The notes beneath the pieces are model-generated. The model saw only the letters and a list, made by a program, of their open reading frames with translations. It did no database searches and was not told the DNA's origin. Shown one piece after another: positions 46,353 to 55,158 of a DNA stretch of 64,000 nt (position 1 is its first letter; each line of letters begins with the position of its first letter). This DNA is from Alkalinema sp. FACHB-956. GTDB taxonomy: Bacteria; Cyanobacteriota; Cyanobacteriia; Leptolyngbyales; Leptolyngbyaceae. The stretch covers positions 62,001-126,000 of the forward strand of contig NZ_JACJRC010000014.1 of assembly GCF_014697025.1 (NCBI RefSeq). The letters run 5' to 3'. The position numbers and the translations under genes are program-made.

Positions 46353-47672
46353 TTATTCCTCTGCACTATCTGCTTGCTCGTCGGTTTCCGGTTGTTCGGC
46401 CTCCCGATCGGCCCCAGCGGTGACTTCTTCTAGGGGTTCTTCTTCGAAATCTTCCTCATCGGCTTCCTCTTCAGCTGCTGCCGCTGCCGCCGCGTCAGCC
46501 CGTTGCTTCAGTTCGACCGCAATTTTGGCATCTTCAGCCGCTCGATCGTACTTCGCCCCATCTTTGATGTCGATTTTCCAACCTGTGAGGCGAGCGGCTA
46601 ATCGAACGTTTTGGCCCTCTTTGCCGATCGCGAGGCTCAGCTGATCTTCAGCCACTAGAACATGGGCTTGACGACCTTCGGGATCCATTAGACGAACTTC
46701 ATCGACCCGAGCAGGACTGAGCGCATTGGCAATATAGGTGGCAGGATCGGGGGACCAGCGGATCACATCAATTTTTTCGCCGCGTAGTTCGTTCACAACA
46801 GCTTGGATCCGAGAACCCCGCGCACCGATGCAAGCACCTACGGGATCAACATCGCGCTCTAGGGTATCTACCGCAATTTTGGTTCGGGGGCCGACAAACC
46901 GAGAGGGGGGATTGGCTTCCCGCGCGACGGCAACGATGCGGACGACATCGTCTTGAATTTCTGGGACTTCATTTTCGAACAAATAAACCACGAGACCCGC
47001 ATCCGCACGGGATACCAAAAGCTGGGGGCCCCGGTGGGCTCCCTCACTCACTTTTTTCAAATAGACCTTAAAGGTGGCATTGGCCCGGTAATTGTCATTC
47101 GGTAATTGATCCCGCTTCAGTAACTCAGCTTCGACTTCCGGCTGGCCAAAGCCACTGTTGACCGCCATGATGACCGACTGACGCTCAAATCGGAGTACCC
47201 TGGCTTGCAGGATGGTATTTTCCAGTTCCTGGAATTCTTCCTGAATCAATTTACGCTGCTGATCCCGTAGCTTTTGTGCCAAGACTTGCTTTGTCTGGAT
47301 CGCGGCCATCCGACCAAATTCCCCTTGGTCGGGCGTCACATCCACCAGCACCTCTTCTCCTTCCCTCGCTTCTTGCAGCCCCGCATCTTGGACTTCCGAG
47401 AGGCCGATTTGATGATCCGTATTGGTCACTTCCGCAACGATCGTTTTTGTGGCTAGCACCCGGAAACTTTCTTCATCGATGTCTAGCTCTACTTCAAAGC
47501 GATTGAAATATTCTTCGTCGAAAGCATCCATTTTCTGGGTCCGTCGAAACCGCTCATACCCTTTCATTAAGGCTTCGCGCAGAGCTTCCTGCACGGCCAC
47601 CTTGGGTAAGTTCCGCTCTCGGCTGATGCCATCAATCATTTCTTTCAGACCGGGCAGAGGAATACTTGACAT
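46353..47672 (-). CDS. nusA: Transcription termination/antitermination factor NusA, 439 aa
   Basis: NusA binds RNA polymerase and RNA, modulating pausing, termination and antitermination. The N-terminal RNAP-binding domain includes MIDGISRERNLPKVAVQEAL and the F-E-V-E-L strand. An S1 domain follows, then two KH domains: FVGPRTKIAVDTLERDVDPVG with CIGARGSRIQAVVNELRGEK, and VAEDQLSLAIGKEGQNVRLAA. The C-terminus is a Glu/Ala-rich acidic tail of about 65 residues in place of the E. coli acidic repeats. It is second in the operon. Confidence 0.96.
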   Translation of the reverse strand: MSSIPLPGLKEMIDGISRERNLPKVAVQEALREALMKGYERFRRTQKMDAFDEEYFNRFEVELDIDEESFRVLATKTIVAEVTNTDHQIGLSEVQDAGLQEAREGEEVLVDVTPDQGEFGRMAAIQTKQVLAQKLRDQQRKLIQEEFQELENTILQARVLRFERQSVIMAVNSGFGQPEVEAELLKRDQLPNDNYRANATFKVYLKKVSEGAHRGPQLLVSRADAGLVVYLFENEVPEIQDDVVRIVAVAREANPPSRFVGPRTKIAVDTLERDVDPVGACIGARGSRIQAVVNELRGEKIDVIRWSPDPATYIANALSPARVDEVRLMDPEGRQAHVLVAEDQLSLAIGKEGQNVRLAARLTGWKIDIKDGAKYDRAAEDAKIAVELKQRADAAAAAAAEEEADEEDFEEEPLEEVTAGADREAEQPETDEQADSAEE

Positions 47673-47797
47673 GGGGAATCTCCAGTAATTGGGAAGAACA
47701 ATGTAGACTCAGAGCCTGAACTTCAAAGGGCTAATTTAAGAAGAAATTAATGATTTAGTAGGGGATGAAATACTCAGAAAATGTAGGCTCACTATTT

Positions 47798-47845
47798 GGA
47801 GCAGGCAGGCATCTAAAGCAAGCGGGCTATCTGGAGCAGGCAGGT
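47798..47845. repeat. 17-bp degenerate tandem repeat between rimP and nusA
   Basis: Two near-copies containing GGAGCAGGCAGG flank a decayed middle unit of the same length, in the 209-bp spacer 47673-47881. Confidence 0.75.
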
Positions 47846-47881
47846 AGTTGCATCTCCCCCTCAGAGAGATCGCGGAGCCCA

Positions 47882-48349
47882 CTAGCGTTTCTTCCGCTCA
47901 TCCAGTTGCACCTGGGTGACCCGATCGCGCGGCAAGTTCATCGTGCGGCCCTTTTGATTCAGGTAAACAAACCCGTCATCTCGTCCCACTAAGTTACCCA
48001 CCCATTCGGCTTTGCCATCTAACGGGCCATCTAGGGTGACTATGACAGGAAAGCCTTTAAAAGAGATAAATTCACGATCGGTCTTCAGTACCCGAGAAAT
48101 TCCAGGACTAGAAACTTCTAAAACATAGGCATCGGGAATAATGCCCACCTCATCAAGAACTGCCTCAAACGCGCGACTCATGCGCTCACAATCGTCTAAG
48201 CCCGTATCTTGTTGCAGATTTCGCACATCCACCCGCAGCACTGGTGGGGTTTGGTTTGTCCGGAATACCGCTGAGACCACTTCTAACCCGAGTTCAGCGG
48301 CAACGGGTGCAGCAAGGTCGATTACTTGAGGGATGAGAGGATGGGTCAT
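47882..48349 (-). CDS. rimP: Ribosome maturation factor RimP, 155 aa
   Basis: RimP helps 30S subunit assembly. The chosen ATG 48349 gives MTHPLIPQVIDLAAPVAAEL, the usual family start; the frame stays open 216 bp further upstream, through the terminator-like hairpin, but that part has no RimP character. Core motifs are LRVDVRNLQQDTGLDDCERM, VLEVSSPGISRVLKTDREF and MNLPRDRVTQVQLDERKK. It is the first gene of the operon and its leader contains an attenuator-like structure. Confidence 0.95.
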   Translation of the reverse strand: MTHPLIPQVIDLAAPVAAELGLEVVSAVFRTNQTPPVLRVDVRNLQQDTGLDDCERMSRAFEAVLDEVGIIPDAYVLEVSSPGISRVLKTDREFISFKGFPVIVTLDGPLDGKAEWVGNLVGRDDGFVYLNQKGRTMNLPRDRVTQVQLDERKKR

Positions 48350-48363
48350 AGGACGATGGCAAT

Positions 48364-48440
48364 AAAAAAAGTGGGGCTTGGCCCACTTCTCATGAACTAA
48401 ATAGGTTTCATGGAGTCTGGTCGTGAACAGATGTCTGTTC
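48364..48440 (-). promoter_or_regulatory. Attenuator-like leader upstream of rimP
   Basis: On the minus strand, AAGTGGG-6nt-CCCACTT is followed by seven U (positions 48370-48364), a good intrinsic terminator that ends 15 nt before the rimP ATG. Upstream of it are a 6-bp hairpin (CATGAA/TTCATG, 48391-48412) and a palindrome GAACAGATGTCTGTTC (48425-48440). No gene precedes it on this strand, since rpmI is divergent, so it must be a leader terminator or the end of a small RNA. Confidence 0.65.
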
Positions 48441-48567
48441 GTCTTGCTATTTAGTTTAGCGGATTCTCTCAGAAGTGGAGAAATTGTGCATCCGATCGGA
48501 TCACCTATTGCTTTCTGGCCAAAAACCACAGTAGGATTAGAGACTGTGTCGATTTGGATTTTCATCC

Positions 48568-48765
48568 ATGCCTAAGCTGAAATCACGGAAATCTGCGGCT
48601 CGGCGCTTTAAAGCCAGCGGCAGTGGCAAGATTCTGCGTCGCAAGACCTCGCGCGCCCACTTATTGGAACACAAGAGCCCCAGCCGCAAGCGTCGTCTTG
48701 CTGGTATGACGGTTGTGAATGAGCGGGATGCCGAAAACGTTCGGAAGATGCTGCCCTACCTCTAA
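48568..48765 (+). CDS. rpmI: 50S ribosomal protein L35, 65 aa
   Basis: The sequence [20 protein letters not shown], then [20 protein letters not shown] and ending VRKMLPYL is full-length L35, very basic and of normal size. It is the first of the rpmI-rplT pair, transcribed divergently from rimP. infC is not directly in front of it, unlike in E. coli. Confidence 0.98.
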   Translation: MPKLKSRKSAARRFKASGSGKILRRKTSRAHLLEHKSPSRKRRLAGMTVVNERDAENVRKMLPYL

Positions 48766-48992
48766 GGTAGGTTTTCGTCCAAGGCAGATCTGGCTGATCT
48801 GACTAAGTCCATTTAGGACGAGTAGAACGATGGGACGAGTAAGATGAAATCTGAAGACTCGCTTCCTAGGCAGATTGACTGAATGAAGACTTGATCTTGA
48901 TTCAGATCGCTGCTCTGAGACTTGGGCTAGGGCTTTCTACTGCCTGGTTCCCGGTCACAATTTTCACCCATACCCTAAAGTAGAGGTTACTC

Positions 48993-49346
48993 ATGGCACG
49001 TGTAAAACGCGGGAATGTTGCCCGCAAGCGTCGTAAGAAGATTTTAAAGCTGGCCAAGGGCTTCCGGGGTTCTCACTCTCGGCTGTTCCGGACTGCTAAC
49101 CAGCAAGTCATGAAGGCATTGCGCAATGCCTACCGCGATCGTCGTAAGAAAAAGCGCGACTTCCGTCGTCTGTGGATTGCCCGGATTAACGCCGCAGCTC
49201 GGATGCATGGAATTAGCTACAGCCAACTGATCGGTAAGCTGAAGAAGGCTGATATCCAAATCAACCGCAAAATGCTGGCTCAACTAGCTGTTCTGGATCC
49301 CGCAGGATTTGCCCAAGTGGTTGAACTTGCGAAGAACGCTAGCTAG
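48993..49346 (+). CDS. rplT: 50S ribosomal protein L20, 117 aa
   Basis: [20 protein letters not shown] with [20 protein letters not shown] and [20 protein letters not shown] is complete L20. L20 binds 23S rRNA early in assembly and represses rpmI-rplT translation by binding mRNA in other bacteria. The 227-bp spacer after rpmI is where such a site could lie, but I cannot identify it by eye. Confidence 0.98.
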   Translation: MARVKRGNVARKRRKKILKLAKGFRGSHSRLFRTANQQVMKALRNAYRDRRKKKRDFRRLWIARINAAARMHGISYSQLIGKLKKADIQINRKMLAQLAVLDPAGFAQVVELAKNAS

Positions 49347-49480
49347 GCAGAGGGGTTAGCCCCTTGGGTTAGAGAAAGGTTAGAGAATACGGTTGAGAGA
49401 TTGTAAAAAATCTCTGGGGTTGCATAGACAATCCACCGGTTGCTCAGCCAAATTGCTAACTCAGTCAATGCGATTATTGG

Positions 49481-49552
49481 AAGGGTGAATCATGAAGGTC
49501 TCTGGGTTTTGATGGGAGTCAGACCAAGAAGCCGTTCTGGTTCACCCTTTTC
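49481..49552 (+). ncRNA. Structured RNA candidate between rplT and the solute-binding protein gene
   Basis: An outer stem AAGGGTGAA (49481-49489) / TTCACCCTT (49541-49549) encloses an inner stem GGTCT (49497-49501) / AGACC (49521-49525). The outer right arm runs into TTTTC. The gene begins 44 bp later. It could be a compound terminator of rplT or a leader element of the downstream gene. Confidence 0.4.
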
Positions 49553-49595
49553 AGCTTGAAGGGAAACATTAGGGCAAAACGTTCAGGCGAAGACC

Positions 49596-50405
49596 ATGAT
49601 GGGAACAACCTTACGGGTTACGATCGCGGCTCTTGCTGGCCTGATGGGGGCTAATGTTGTGATCGGCCCTACCTGGGCTGCGGATTGGCCCACCATTCAA
49701 AAACGAGGCTACTTGAAGGTTGCGGTGGCGGACAACGCGTTTCCCCTGGCCTTTCGGGATGAGGCAGGGCAGCTCCAAGGGTTTGAAGTTGACCTAGCTC
49801 GACAGTTGGCCCAGGCGCTTTTGGGGAAATCGGAGGCTGTGCGATTTCAAGTGGTGCGATCGCGCGATCGCTTGCAAGCGGTCATGGACGATCGAGCTGA
49901 TCTGGCGATCGCCCAAGTCACCGCAACGGCTTCGCGGCGGCGTGTGGTTGAGTTCAGCCCCCCCTACTACTACAACCGCACAGTTCTGTTGACGAATCAG
50001 CCCGATCTTTCCCGACTGCCCCAATCTACGAGTCTTTCCATTGGCGTTCTGCCCCAATCCAGTGCGATCGCCCTGCTCAAAGCCCAGTTTCCCCAGTCCG
50101 TTGTCGTCGAACTGCCCTCCTATGCCGTGGGCCAAGACCAGTTAGCCTCCGGCAAAATTGCTGTGATGGCCTTGGATTTCACAACCGCCCTGGCTTGGCT
50201 GCGGCAATCTCCCCGCGATCGAATTCTGCCCGACCCCCTTGGTCGGTATCCCCTAGGCATTGCTATGCCCCGAGGGCTACAATTTGCCGAATTCCGTAAT
50301 CGGGTCAATCAAGCGCTCCAGAACCTTAAACAGCAGGGGTGGGTGGGCGATCGGCTACGCCATTGGGGGCTCGAAGATCCGTTAAGCGTTACAACGATCC
50401 GTTAA
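49596..50405 (+). CDS. Amino-acid-type ABC transporter substrate-binding protein (SBP family 3), 269 aa
   Basis: A signal peptide ending TWAADW is followed by the family-3 pattern LKVAVADNAFPLAFRDEAGQ, GFEVDLARQLAQAL, RLQAVMDDRADLAIAQVTAT and RRRVVEFSPPYYYNRTVLL. Such proteins capture amino acids in the periplasm for ABC importers. No permease or ATPase is adjacent. The last residues and stop codon derive from a 20-bp tandem duplication, so the C-terminus is unusual. Confidence 0.88.
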   Translation: MMGTTLRVTIAALAGLMGANVVIGPTWAADWPTIQKRGYLKVAVADNAFPLAFRDEAGQLQGFEVDLARQLAQALLGKSEAVRFQVVRSRDRLQAVMDDRADLAIAQVTATASRRRVVEFSPPYYYNRTVLLTNQPDLSRLPQSTSLSIGVLPQSSAIALLKAQFPQSVVVELPSYAVGQDQLASGKIAVMALDFTTALAWLRQSPRDRILPDPLGRYPLGIAMPRGLQFAEFRNRVNQALQNLKQQGWVGDRLRHWGLEDPLSVTTIR

Positions 50406-50415
50406 GCGTTACAAC
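50376..50415. repeat. 20-bp tandem duplication forming the end of the SBP gene
   Basis: GATCCGTTAAGCGTTACAAC occurs twice in tandem. Because 20 is not a multiple of three, the second copy is read in another frame and supplies the TAA stop (50403-50405). Confidence 0.92.
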
Positions 50416-50530
50416 TCAGCGTCAAAACCCCACTCCCGTTCAAAAATCTTCCGCCCCTTTCCTGGATAGGAGCGATCGGGAAATGGGAAAATAACCCTGA
50501 ACTCAAAACACTGTTTGGTATCGCTACGGT

Positions 50531-51058
50531 ATGCAGGATAACTTACCTATTTTTTACATCAGCATTTTGCTTGTCATCCTGGTGGTGGCGGGCGTGTTCG
50601 TGTTACTTCAGGTCATCAAAACACGCAAACTCGAAAAAGCCTTGTCCCGTTTGCAAAGCAAATTAGCCCAAGGCAAGGGAACGGCTCAAGAGCACTACGA
50701 ACTCGGAAGTATTTATCTCGATAAGCGATTATTTGCCCAGGCGGTAACCCAGCTCCAAAAGGCAATTAAAGCCAATCAGCTAGAAGGCCAAGACCTTGCT
50801 GCTGTCTGTAATGCCTTGGGATATGCCTACTTTGCTCAGGAACAATACGATTTGTCTATCCGCACCTATAAGGATGCGCTGAAGGCCTATGAGGAATATC
50901 CCACGGCCTGGAATAACCTAGGCCACGCCTACGAGCGCAAAAACTTGGATAACAAAGCGCTGGAAGCCTACGAGCAAGCGTTAACCTACGAGCCCAAGAA
51001 TGAGACTGCTCAGCGGCGTTTGACTTCGCTGAAGAAACGGATGGTACCCTCTGCCTAA
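50531..51058 (+). CDS. ycf37: Ycf37-like TPR membrane protein, 175 aa
   Basis: An N-terminal membrane anchor (FYISILLVILVVAGVFVLLQ) and the following KALSRLQSKLAQGKGTAQEH lead into three TPRs, including YELGSIYLDKRLFAQAVTQL and TAWNNLGHAYERKNLDNKAL. Length, anchor and TPR number match Ycf37, a thylakoid protein that assists photosystem I assembly. The assignment rests on pattern and on memory of the family. Confidence 0.78.
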   Translation: MQDNLPIFYISILLVILVVAGVFVLLQVIKTRKLEKALSRLQSKLAQGKGTAQEHYELGSIYLDKRLFAQAVTQLQKAIKANQLEGQDLAAVCNALGYAYFAQEQYDLSIRTYKDALKAYEEYPTAWNNLGHAYERKNLDNKALEAYEQALTYEPKNETAQRRLTSLKKRMVPSA

Positions 51059-51120
51059 ACCAGTTCTCGATCCAGACCTGCTGCCCCGTTGTGTTTGCCT
51101 AAGATGCCCATCGGGTGTTG

Positions 51121-51156
51121 GGATTGCAGTTAAGCTTGAAGTCAAGGCTGCAATCC
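51121..51156 (+). terminator. Hairpin after ycf37
   Basis: GGATTGCAG pairs with CTGCAATCC around an 18-nt loop, 62 bp past the stop codon. There is no T-run, so termination is possible but weak. Confidence 0.45.
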
Positions 51157-51215
51157 TAGCAATGCGCTCCCAGAACGGCCTAGAACCCCAAAAGGACTGG
51201 AACCGTCAAGGGAAG

Positions 51216-53090
51216 TTAAGCCGATTGGATACTCCCTTCCACGTCCGGTAGTTTTTCCACCATGAGGCGAGGTTGGGTGGCACCTGAGAGGCGTTTGAGT
51301 AATTTAGGGCGGGGATCGTGCAACAAGTAAGTGATGCGATCGCCCACCTTAAACTCCAGTTCCGCAGGGATGACTTGCAGACAGGCTTTGCGATCGAGCA
51401 GGAGAGGCAGCAATTCTCCTTGGCCAATCAACTTCAGTAGCCGCAGCCGTTGCCCCTCGAAATCGCCTTCGTGGAGGATAGTTTCGCCTAAACGAACGGC
51501 ATCGTTTTGCAGGTACTCATTCCAAGTTTTCAAGGATGCCTGGGTTGAAAAGGCTTGGCTGACCTGACCATTGGCGGTTGTGCCCTCGCGGGGAAAGACC
51601 GCTAAAACCCGGGGGGGCTGAAATTCCTCCGCTGCCCGTTGTGCCAATACAGCATTGACTTCACCATTGTCGGTCATGGCTAAAAAAGTCCCGATCGCCG
51701 CTAGCCCCGCTTCTTCCAACACTGCGGTATCCAAGGCTGTGCTGGTTAAGAGTTTCAGATTCTCCTGCGGAGGGAAGAGCGTCGGATCCGGGGCTGTATC
51801 AATTACAGTGACAGTTTCTCCCCGTTCTAGAAAAAATCGAGCCAACAATGCACTGAGGGGATGACTACCCACAATGACCGCGCCTGTCACTTCCTGAGAC
51901 GTGATCCCCAACAGCTTCGCGATTGGTTGAGCGGTGAGGGACTGCAAAAATACAGTGAGGATGATGGTCAAAAATACTAAGGCTTTGACCGAGTCCCCCC
52001 CATTAATCCCCCCTTGGGTCAGCAGGATGGAAAATAGGGAGGCCACAGACGCCGAAACAATTCCCCGAGGGGCAATCCAGGACATAAACAATTTTTGCCG
52101 CCAGTTCAGGTCATCCTGCCAGGTGCAGAGCCAAATGCCGATCGGACGGACAATAAACATCAGCGCCAACACGGTGAAGACGCCGCCCCAACCCAGGGCA
52201 AAGACCCCCGCGATCGATAAATCGGCTGACAGTAGAATAAATAAGACTGAAACAGACAGCACCGTAAGCTGGCTTTTGAAGCGTTTGAGCAGTCTTTCCT
52301 GGGGTACCTCTAAGGCCCGCAAGACGATCCCTGAAGTCACCGCTGCCATCAGGCCCGCTTCACTCCGCAGCAACTGGGCTAACCCAAACCAGCCCCAGAC
52401 CCCTGCTAAAACCACTAGGGTTTTGAGTTCCTCTGATAAAAAGGTTGCTTGCTTGAGGAGAACCCCCATCAGCCAGCCTCCAGAGACCCCGATCGCCGCT
52501 CCAATCCCCACCCGCAGCAGTAAATCATTCAAAACCACCAAGGGCTCTGGATTGCCGCCGCTTAGCACCACATTCAGCACCACGACGGACAGGATCGCCC
52601 CGACGGGATCAATTAAGACCCCTTCCCCTTCCAGCAATGTAGACACCTGGCGATCGACTTCCACCTGTTTCAGGAGCGAGTTAATCACCGTCGGCCCAGT
52701 CACTACGACCAGTGAGGCATAGAGAAAAGAAATCGACCAAGGAAACTCGCCCAGCCAGTGAGCCGCCATGCCTCCCCCCAGGAGGGTAATGAGAGTCCCC
52801 AAGGTGACTAAATTCCGCAGGCTGCTGGAAACCCGATCGATATCCTGCAATCGCAGGTTAAACCCCCCTTCGAACAGGATGATGGCGACTAGCAACGCAA
52901 CAATCACCTCTAGGCCATCCCCGAGGCTGCTGGGGTGAATGATGCTAAGCCCACTCGGCCCGAGGGCGATCCCAAAGAGCAGTAAGAGAACAATCCCTGG
53001 AATTTTGAGAAATTCTGCCAGTACCTGAGCGCTAATCCCTGCGAGGACTGTAAAGATGATTTGCAGGGTTAGCTGGAGCGGGGTACTCAT
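51216..53090 (-). CDS. CPA1-type cation/proton antiporter with RCK (TrkA-N) domain, 624 aa
   Basis: Residues 1-400 hold about twelve transmembrane helices with family landmarks IVLLLLFGIALGPSGLSII, AIILFEGGFNLRL, LVVVTGPTVINSLLKQ, LLEGEGVLIDPVGAILSVVV and FMSWIAPRGIVSASVA. After residue 400 comes a cytoplasmic nucleotide-binding domain, VTGAVIVGSHPLSALLARFF and TVIDTAPDP, then a TrkA-C-like end. It should exchange Na+ or K+ for H+ under nucleotide control. It is the last of three leftward genes, 10 bp after mltA. Confidence 0.93.
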   Translation of the reverse strand: MSTPLQLTLQIIFTVLAGISAQVLAEFLKIPGIVLLLLFGIALGPSGLSIIHPSSLGDGLEVIVALLVAIILFEGGFNLRLQDIDRVSSSLRNLVTLGTLITLLGGGMAAHWLGEFPWSISFLYASLVVVTGPTVINSLLKQVEVDRQVSTLLEGEGVLIDPVGAILSVVVLNVVLSGGNPEPLVVLNDLLLRVGIGAAIGVSGGWLMGVLLKQATFLSEELKTLVVLAGVWGWFGLAQLLRSEAGLMAAVTSGIVLRALEVPQERLLKRFKSQLTVLSVSVLFILLSADLSIAGVFALGWGGVFTVLALMFIVRPIGIWLCTWQDDLNWRQKLFMSWIAPRGIVSASVASLFSILLTQGGINGGDSVKALVFLTIILTVFLQSLTAQPIAKLLGITSQEVTGAVIVGSHPLSALLARFFLERGETVTVIDTAPDPTLFPPQENLKLLTSTALDTAVLEEAGLAAIGTFLAMTDNGEVNAVLAQRAAEEFQPPRVLAVFPREGTTANGQVSQAFSTQASLKTWNEYLQNDAVRLGETILHEGDFEGQRLRLLKLIGQGELLPLLLDRKACLQVIPAELEFKVGDRITYLLHDPRPKLLKRLSGATQPRLMVEKLPDVEGSIQSA

Positions 53091-53100
53091 AGTCTCCAGT

Positions 53101-54462
53101 TTATCGTCCTTTGCGATCGTCTTTGAGCAGAAGATAGTAAAGCTTGCCGGTCGAGTGAATCAGTCCGGCCCGATCGCGCGCCCCATCTCCCGTACCCATA
53201 AAAATATCCACCCGCCCTGGGCCGATAATCGCCCCACCCGTATCTTGATCCAGGACAAATCGACTCACAGATTCTTGTTGTAGTTTCGCGTTCGGCAATT
53301 GCGTTTGGATAATCGCCAGCGCGCCGGGGGGCATCAACTTTTTATCGGTCGCGATCGATCGTTCTGCCGTCACTGGAACGCCAAGGCTGCCCAAGGCGGG
53401 GGATCCCTCTGTGTTTTTGAAAAAGACGAATCGTTGGTTCCGGGGCAGATACTCATCCAGGGCCTCCGGGCGTTGCTGAAAGTATGCAACCACCTTAGGG
53501 AGACTGAGTTCTTCGAGCTTCAGTTTGCCGTCCTTGACCAATTCACGCCCAATGCCCACGTAGGGGTGCTGGGTATGGCCGGCATAGCCGATCGTCATCT
53601 TCGAGCCATCGGCAAAGCGCAGTTGGGCTGATCCCTGCACTTGGATTAAAAACGCATCTAGGCGATCTCTCAGCCACACCAATTCTGAGCCTTTCAACAA
53701 ACCCTTGCTACCTTGTAGTCCATCCTTCCCTTCTAGTTCAGCGCGGCTGGGGTGGGGCTTGGGCCATTGGGCAAAGGTGCGCGGGCGTTGATAAATCGGA
53801 TACCGAAATTCTGCTGTGGGGGTACGGCTTGCGGGATAGACAGGTTCAAAGTACCCCGTAAAATCGACGGTGCCCTGACCATCCTTGCCTACGGTGGTGT
53901 AGAACTCAAATTCTTTGCGGACACTGGCTTGCAGTTGTTGTGGCGTCTCGGCGGCCAGTAACAACGCGCGGAAACGTTGGAGACTCCGCTTGACCCGATC
54001 GCGCGTAATTCCTGGAATCCGAAGCCGCAAATAGTCTGCCGCTGAGGCATCGGACTGGAGATAGCGCAAACTGTGATCGATCGATCGGATTAATCCAGGC
54101 ACCTGACTCATGATTGGCTTTTCCGCCAGTAGAGAATCCAGACTCGCTTCCGCAGGGACCTCTTGTGTCCGACGGAGCGGAACTGGGCTAGGCGCTGGCG
54201 TCATTGTCGGTTTGGGAGACGCTGTCGGTTTAGGAGACGCTGTGGTCTTGGGAGACGCTGTCGGTCGGGACGATCCAAGGGAGGAATGATTTCCAGCGGG
54301 AAGGGACGATGGATACGTCGTAGGTGCGGGAGAGGGCTGGGGAGCCGTTTGGGCGAGGAGACTCCATGGACTGAGGGCAGGGGCGATCGTGAGCCCTCCC
54401 AGGATTGCTAGGATGCGACATCCCTGGCTGCGTTGCTTCTTATAGCTCTGACGCTGACTCAC
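53101..54462 (-). CDS. mltA: Murein transglycosylase A, 453 aa
   Basis: MltA cleaves the MurNAc-GlcNAc bond of peptidoglycan to anhydromuropeptides. After the signal peptide and a Pro/Ser/Thr linker of repeated TASPKPTASPKP units, the catalytic part shows FTGYFEPVYPASRTPTAEFR, FLIQVQGSAQLRFADGSKM, GYAGHTQHPYVGIGRELVKD, and near the end LDQDTGGAIIGPGRVDIFMG with the catalytic Asp in VDIFMGTGDGA. The GTG start is close to its GGGGAAG site, so the exact start is uncertain. It is 24 bp after the 83-aa gene. Confidence 0.93.
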   Translation of the reverse strand: MSQRQSYKKQRSQGCRILAILGGLTIAPALSPWSLLAQTAPQPSPAPTTYPSSLPAGNHSSLGSSRPTASPKTTASPKPTASPKPTMTPAPSPVPLRRTQEVPAEASLDSLLAEKPIMSQVPGLIRSIDHSLRYLQSDASAADYLRLRIPGITRDRVKRSLQRFRALLLAAETPQQLQASVRKEFEFYTTVGKDGQGTVDFTGYFEPVYPASRTPTAEFRYPIYQRPRTFAQWPKPHPSRAELEGKDGLQGSKGLLKGSELVWLRDRLDAFLIQVQGSAQLRFADGSKMTIGYAGHTQHPYVGIGRELVKDGKLKLEELSLPKVVAYFQQRPEALDEYLPRNQRFVFFKNTEGSPALGSLGVPVTAERSIATDKKLMPPGALAIIQTQLPNAKLQQESVSRFVLDQDTGGAIIGPGRVDIFMGTGDGARDRAGLIHSTGKLYYLLLKDDRKGR

Positions 54463-54485
54463 TTCCCCTGCCCTCAGTGGTTGAA

Positions 54486-54737
54486 TTAATAGCGATCGAC
54501 ACTACCGGAGAACACAGGTTCTACCCGGATACCCAAAATGCAACTGGGGCGAACGACCATGTATTCCCCTTGGATGTTTTTAATCGGCACTTGAATAAAT
54601 TCGGTGGAAGTGGACTTGGGAACGAGGTCAGTGCTGTACCACTTCTGAAAGTCTTGGATGGAGGGAAAACGAACTTCCTCTCGATGTCCCCCTTCCATCA
54701 GCAGATGAACTGCGTATTCGCTCGGCGTTCTAGGCAT
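54486..54737 (-). CDS. Hypothetical protein upstream of mltA, 83 aa
   Basis: This small soluble protein has the pattern AVHLLMEGGHREEVRFPSIQ, DFQKWYSTDLVPKSTSTEFI and QVPIKNIQGEYMVVRPSCIL, a compact alpha/beta arrangement. It is probably cotranscribed with mltA and the antiporter (24-bp gap). It has no catalytic motif I recognise. Confidence 0.7.
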   Translation of the reverse strand: MPRTPSEYAVHLLMEGGHREEVRFPSIQDFQKWYSTDLVPKSTSTEFIQVPIKNIQGEYMVVRPSCILGIRVEPVFSGSVDRY

Positions 54738-54947
54738 AGCTGCTTCTCATAACCTATCGAACATCATTATGGGCTGGATTGGCACGGAAGTAACGGATAA
54801 CCTAATCGATCCGGACGAATAGGCGTGGCGATGATCGCTGTCAACCGTGCATTTAAGGAACTGACAAAGATTCAAACGCGCGATCGTTCAATGCCGTGGG
54901 GGTGGGTGAAAGGCACAAAATTTTCTGAAGGAAGTCCCCTGATTAAA

Positions 54948-54963
54948 AGTGATCTACGTCACA
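54948..54963. promoter_or_regulatory. CRP-like (SyCRP1-type) site 1
   Basis: AGTGATCTACGTCACA fits TGTGA-N6-TCACA at nine of ten conserved positions. Confidence 0.5.
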
Positions 54964-55142
54964 ACAGGCTTTCGCTGAGATCACATTAGTAGAACCGATT
55001 AGATCACGTCCGCATAATGGCTTGAGTCACTTCAGCAAGATAACGGGATTCCCTATTAATCAGGTTCCTTCGTGGTTTTAACGGATTACGTCTGTTATCA
55101 AGGCGGATAAGCTAGTGCACAAGTGGTTAAGTCACACCACCA

Positions 55143-55158
55143 AGTGATCTAGATCACA
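55143..55158. promoter_or_regulatory. CRP-like (SyCRP1-type) site 2
   Basis: AGTGATCTAGATCACA fits the same consensus at nine of ten positions. It lies 252 bp upstream of the kinase ATG and 195 bp downstream of site 1. Confidence 0.5.

Noticed and set aside
54163-54411. Arg/Gly-rich open frame opposite the mltA linker
   Set aside because: It is the antisense reading of the Pro/Ser/Thr repeat linker of mltA and has no independent support.
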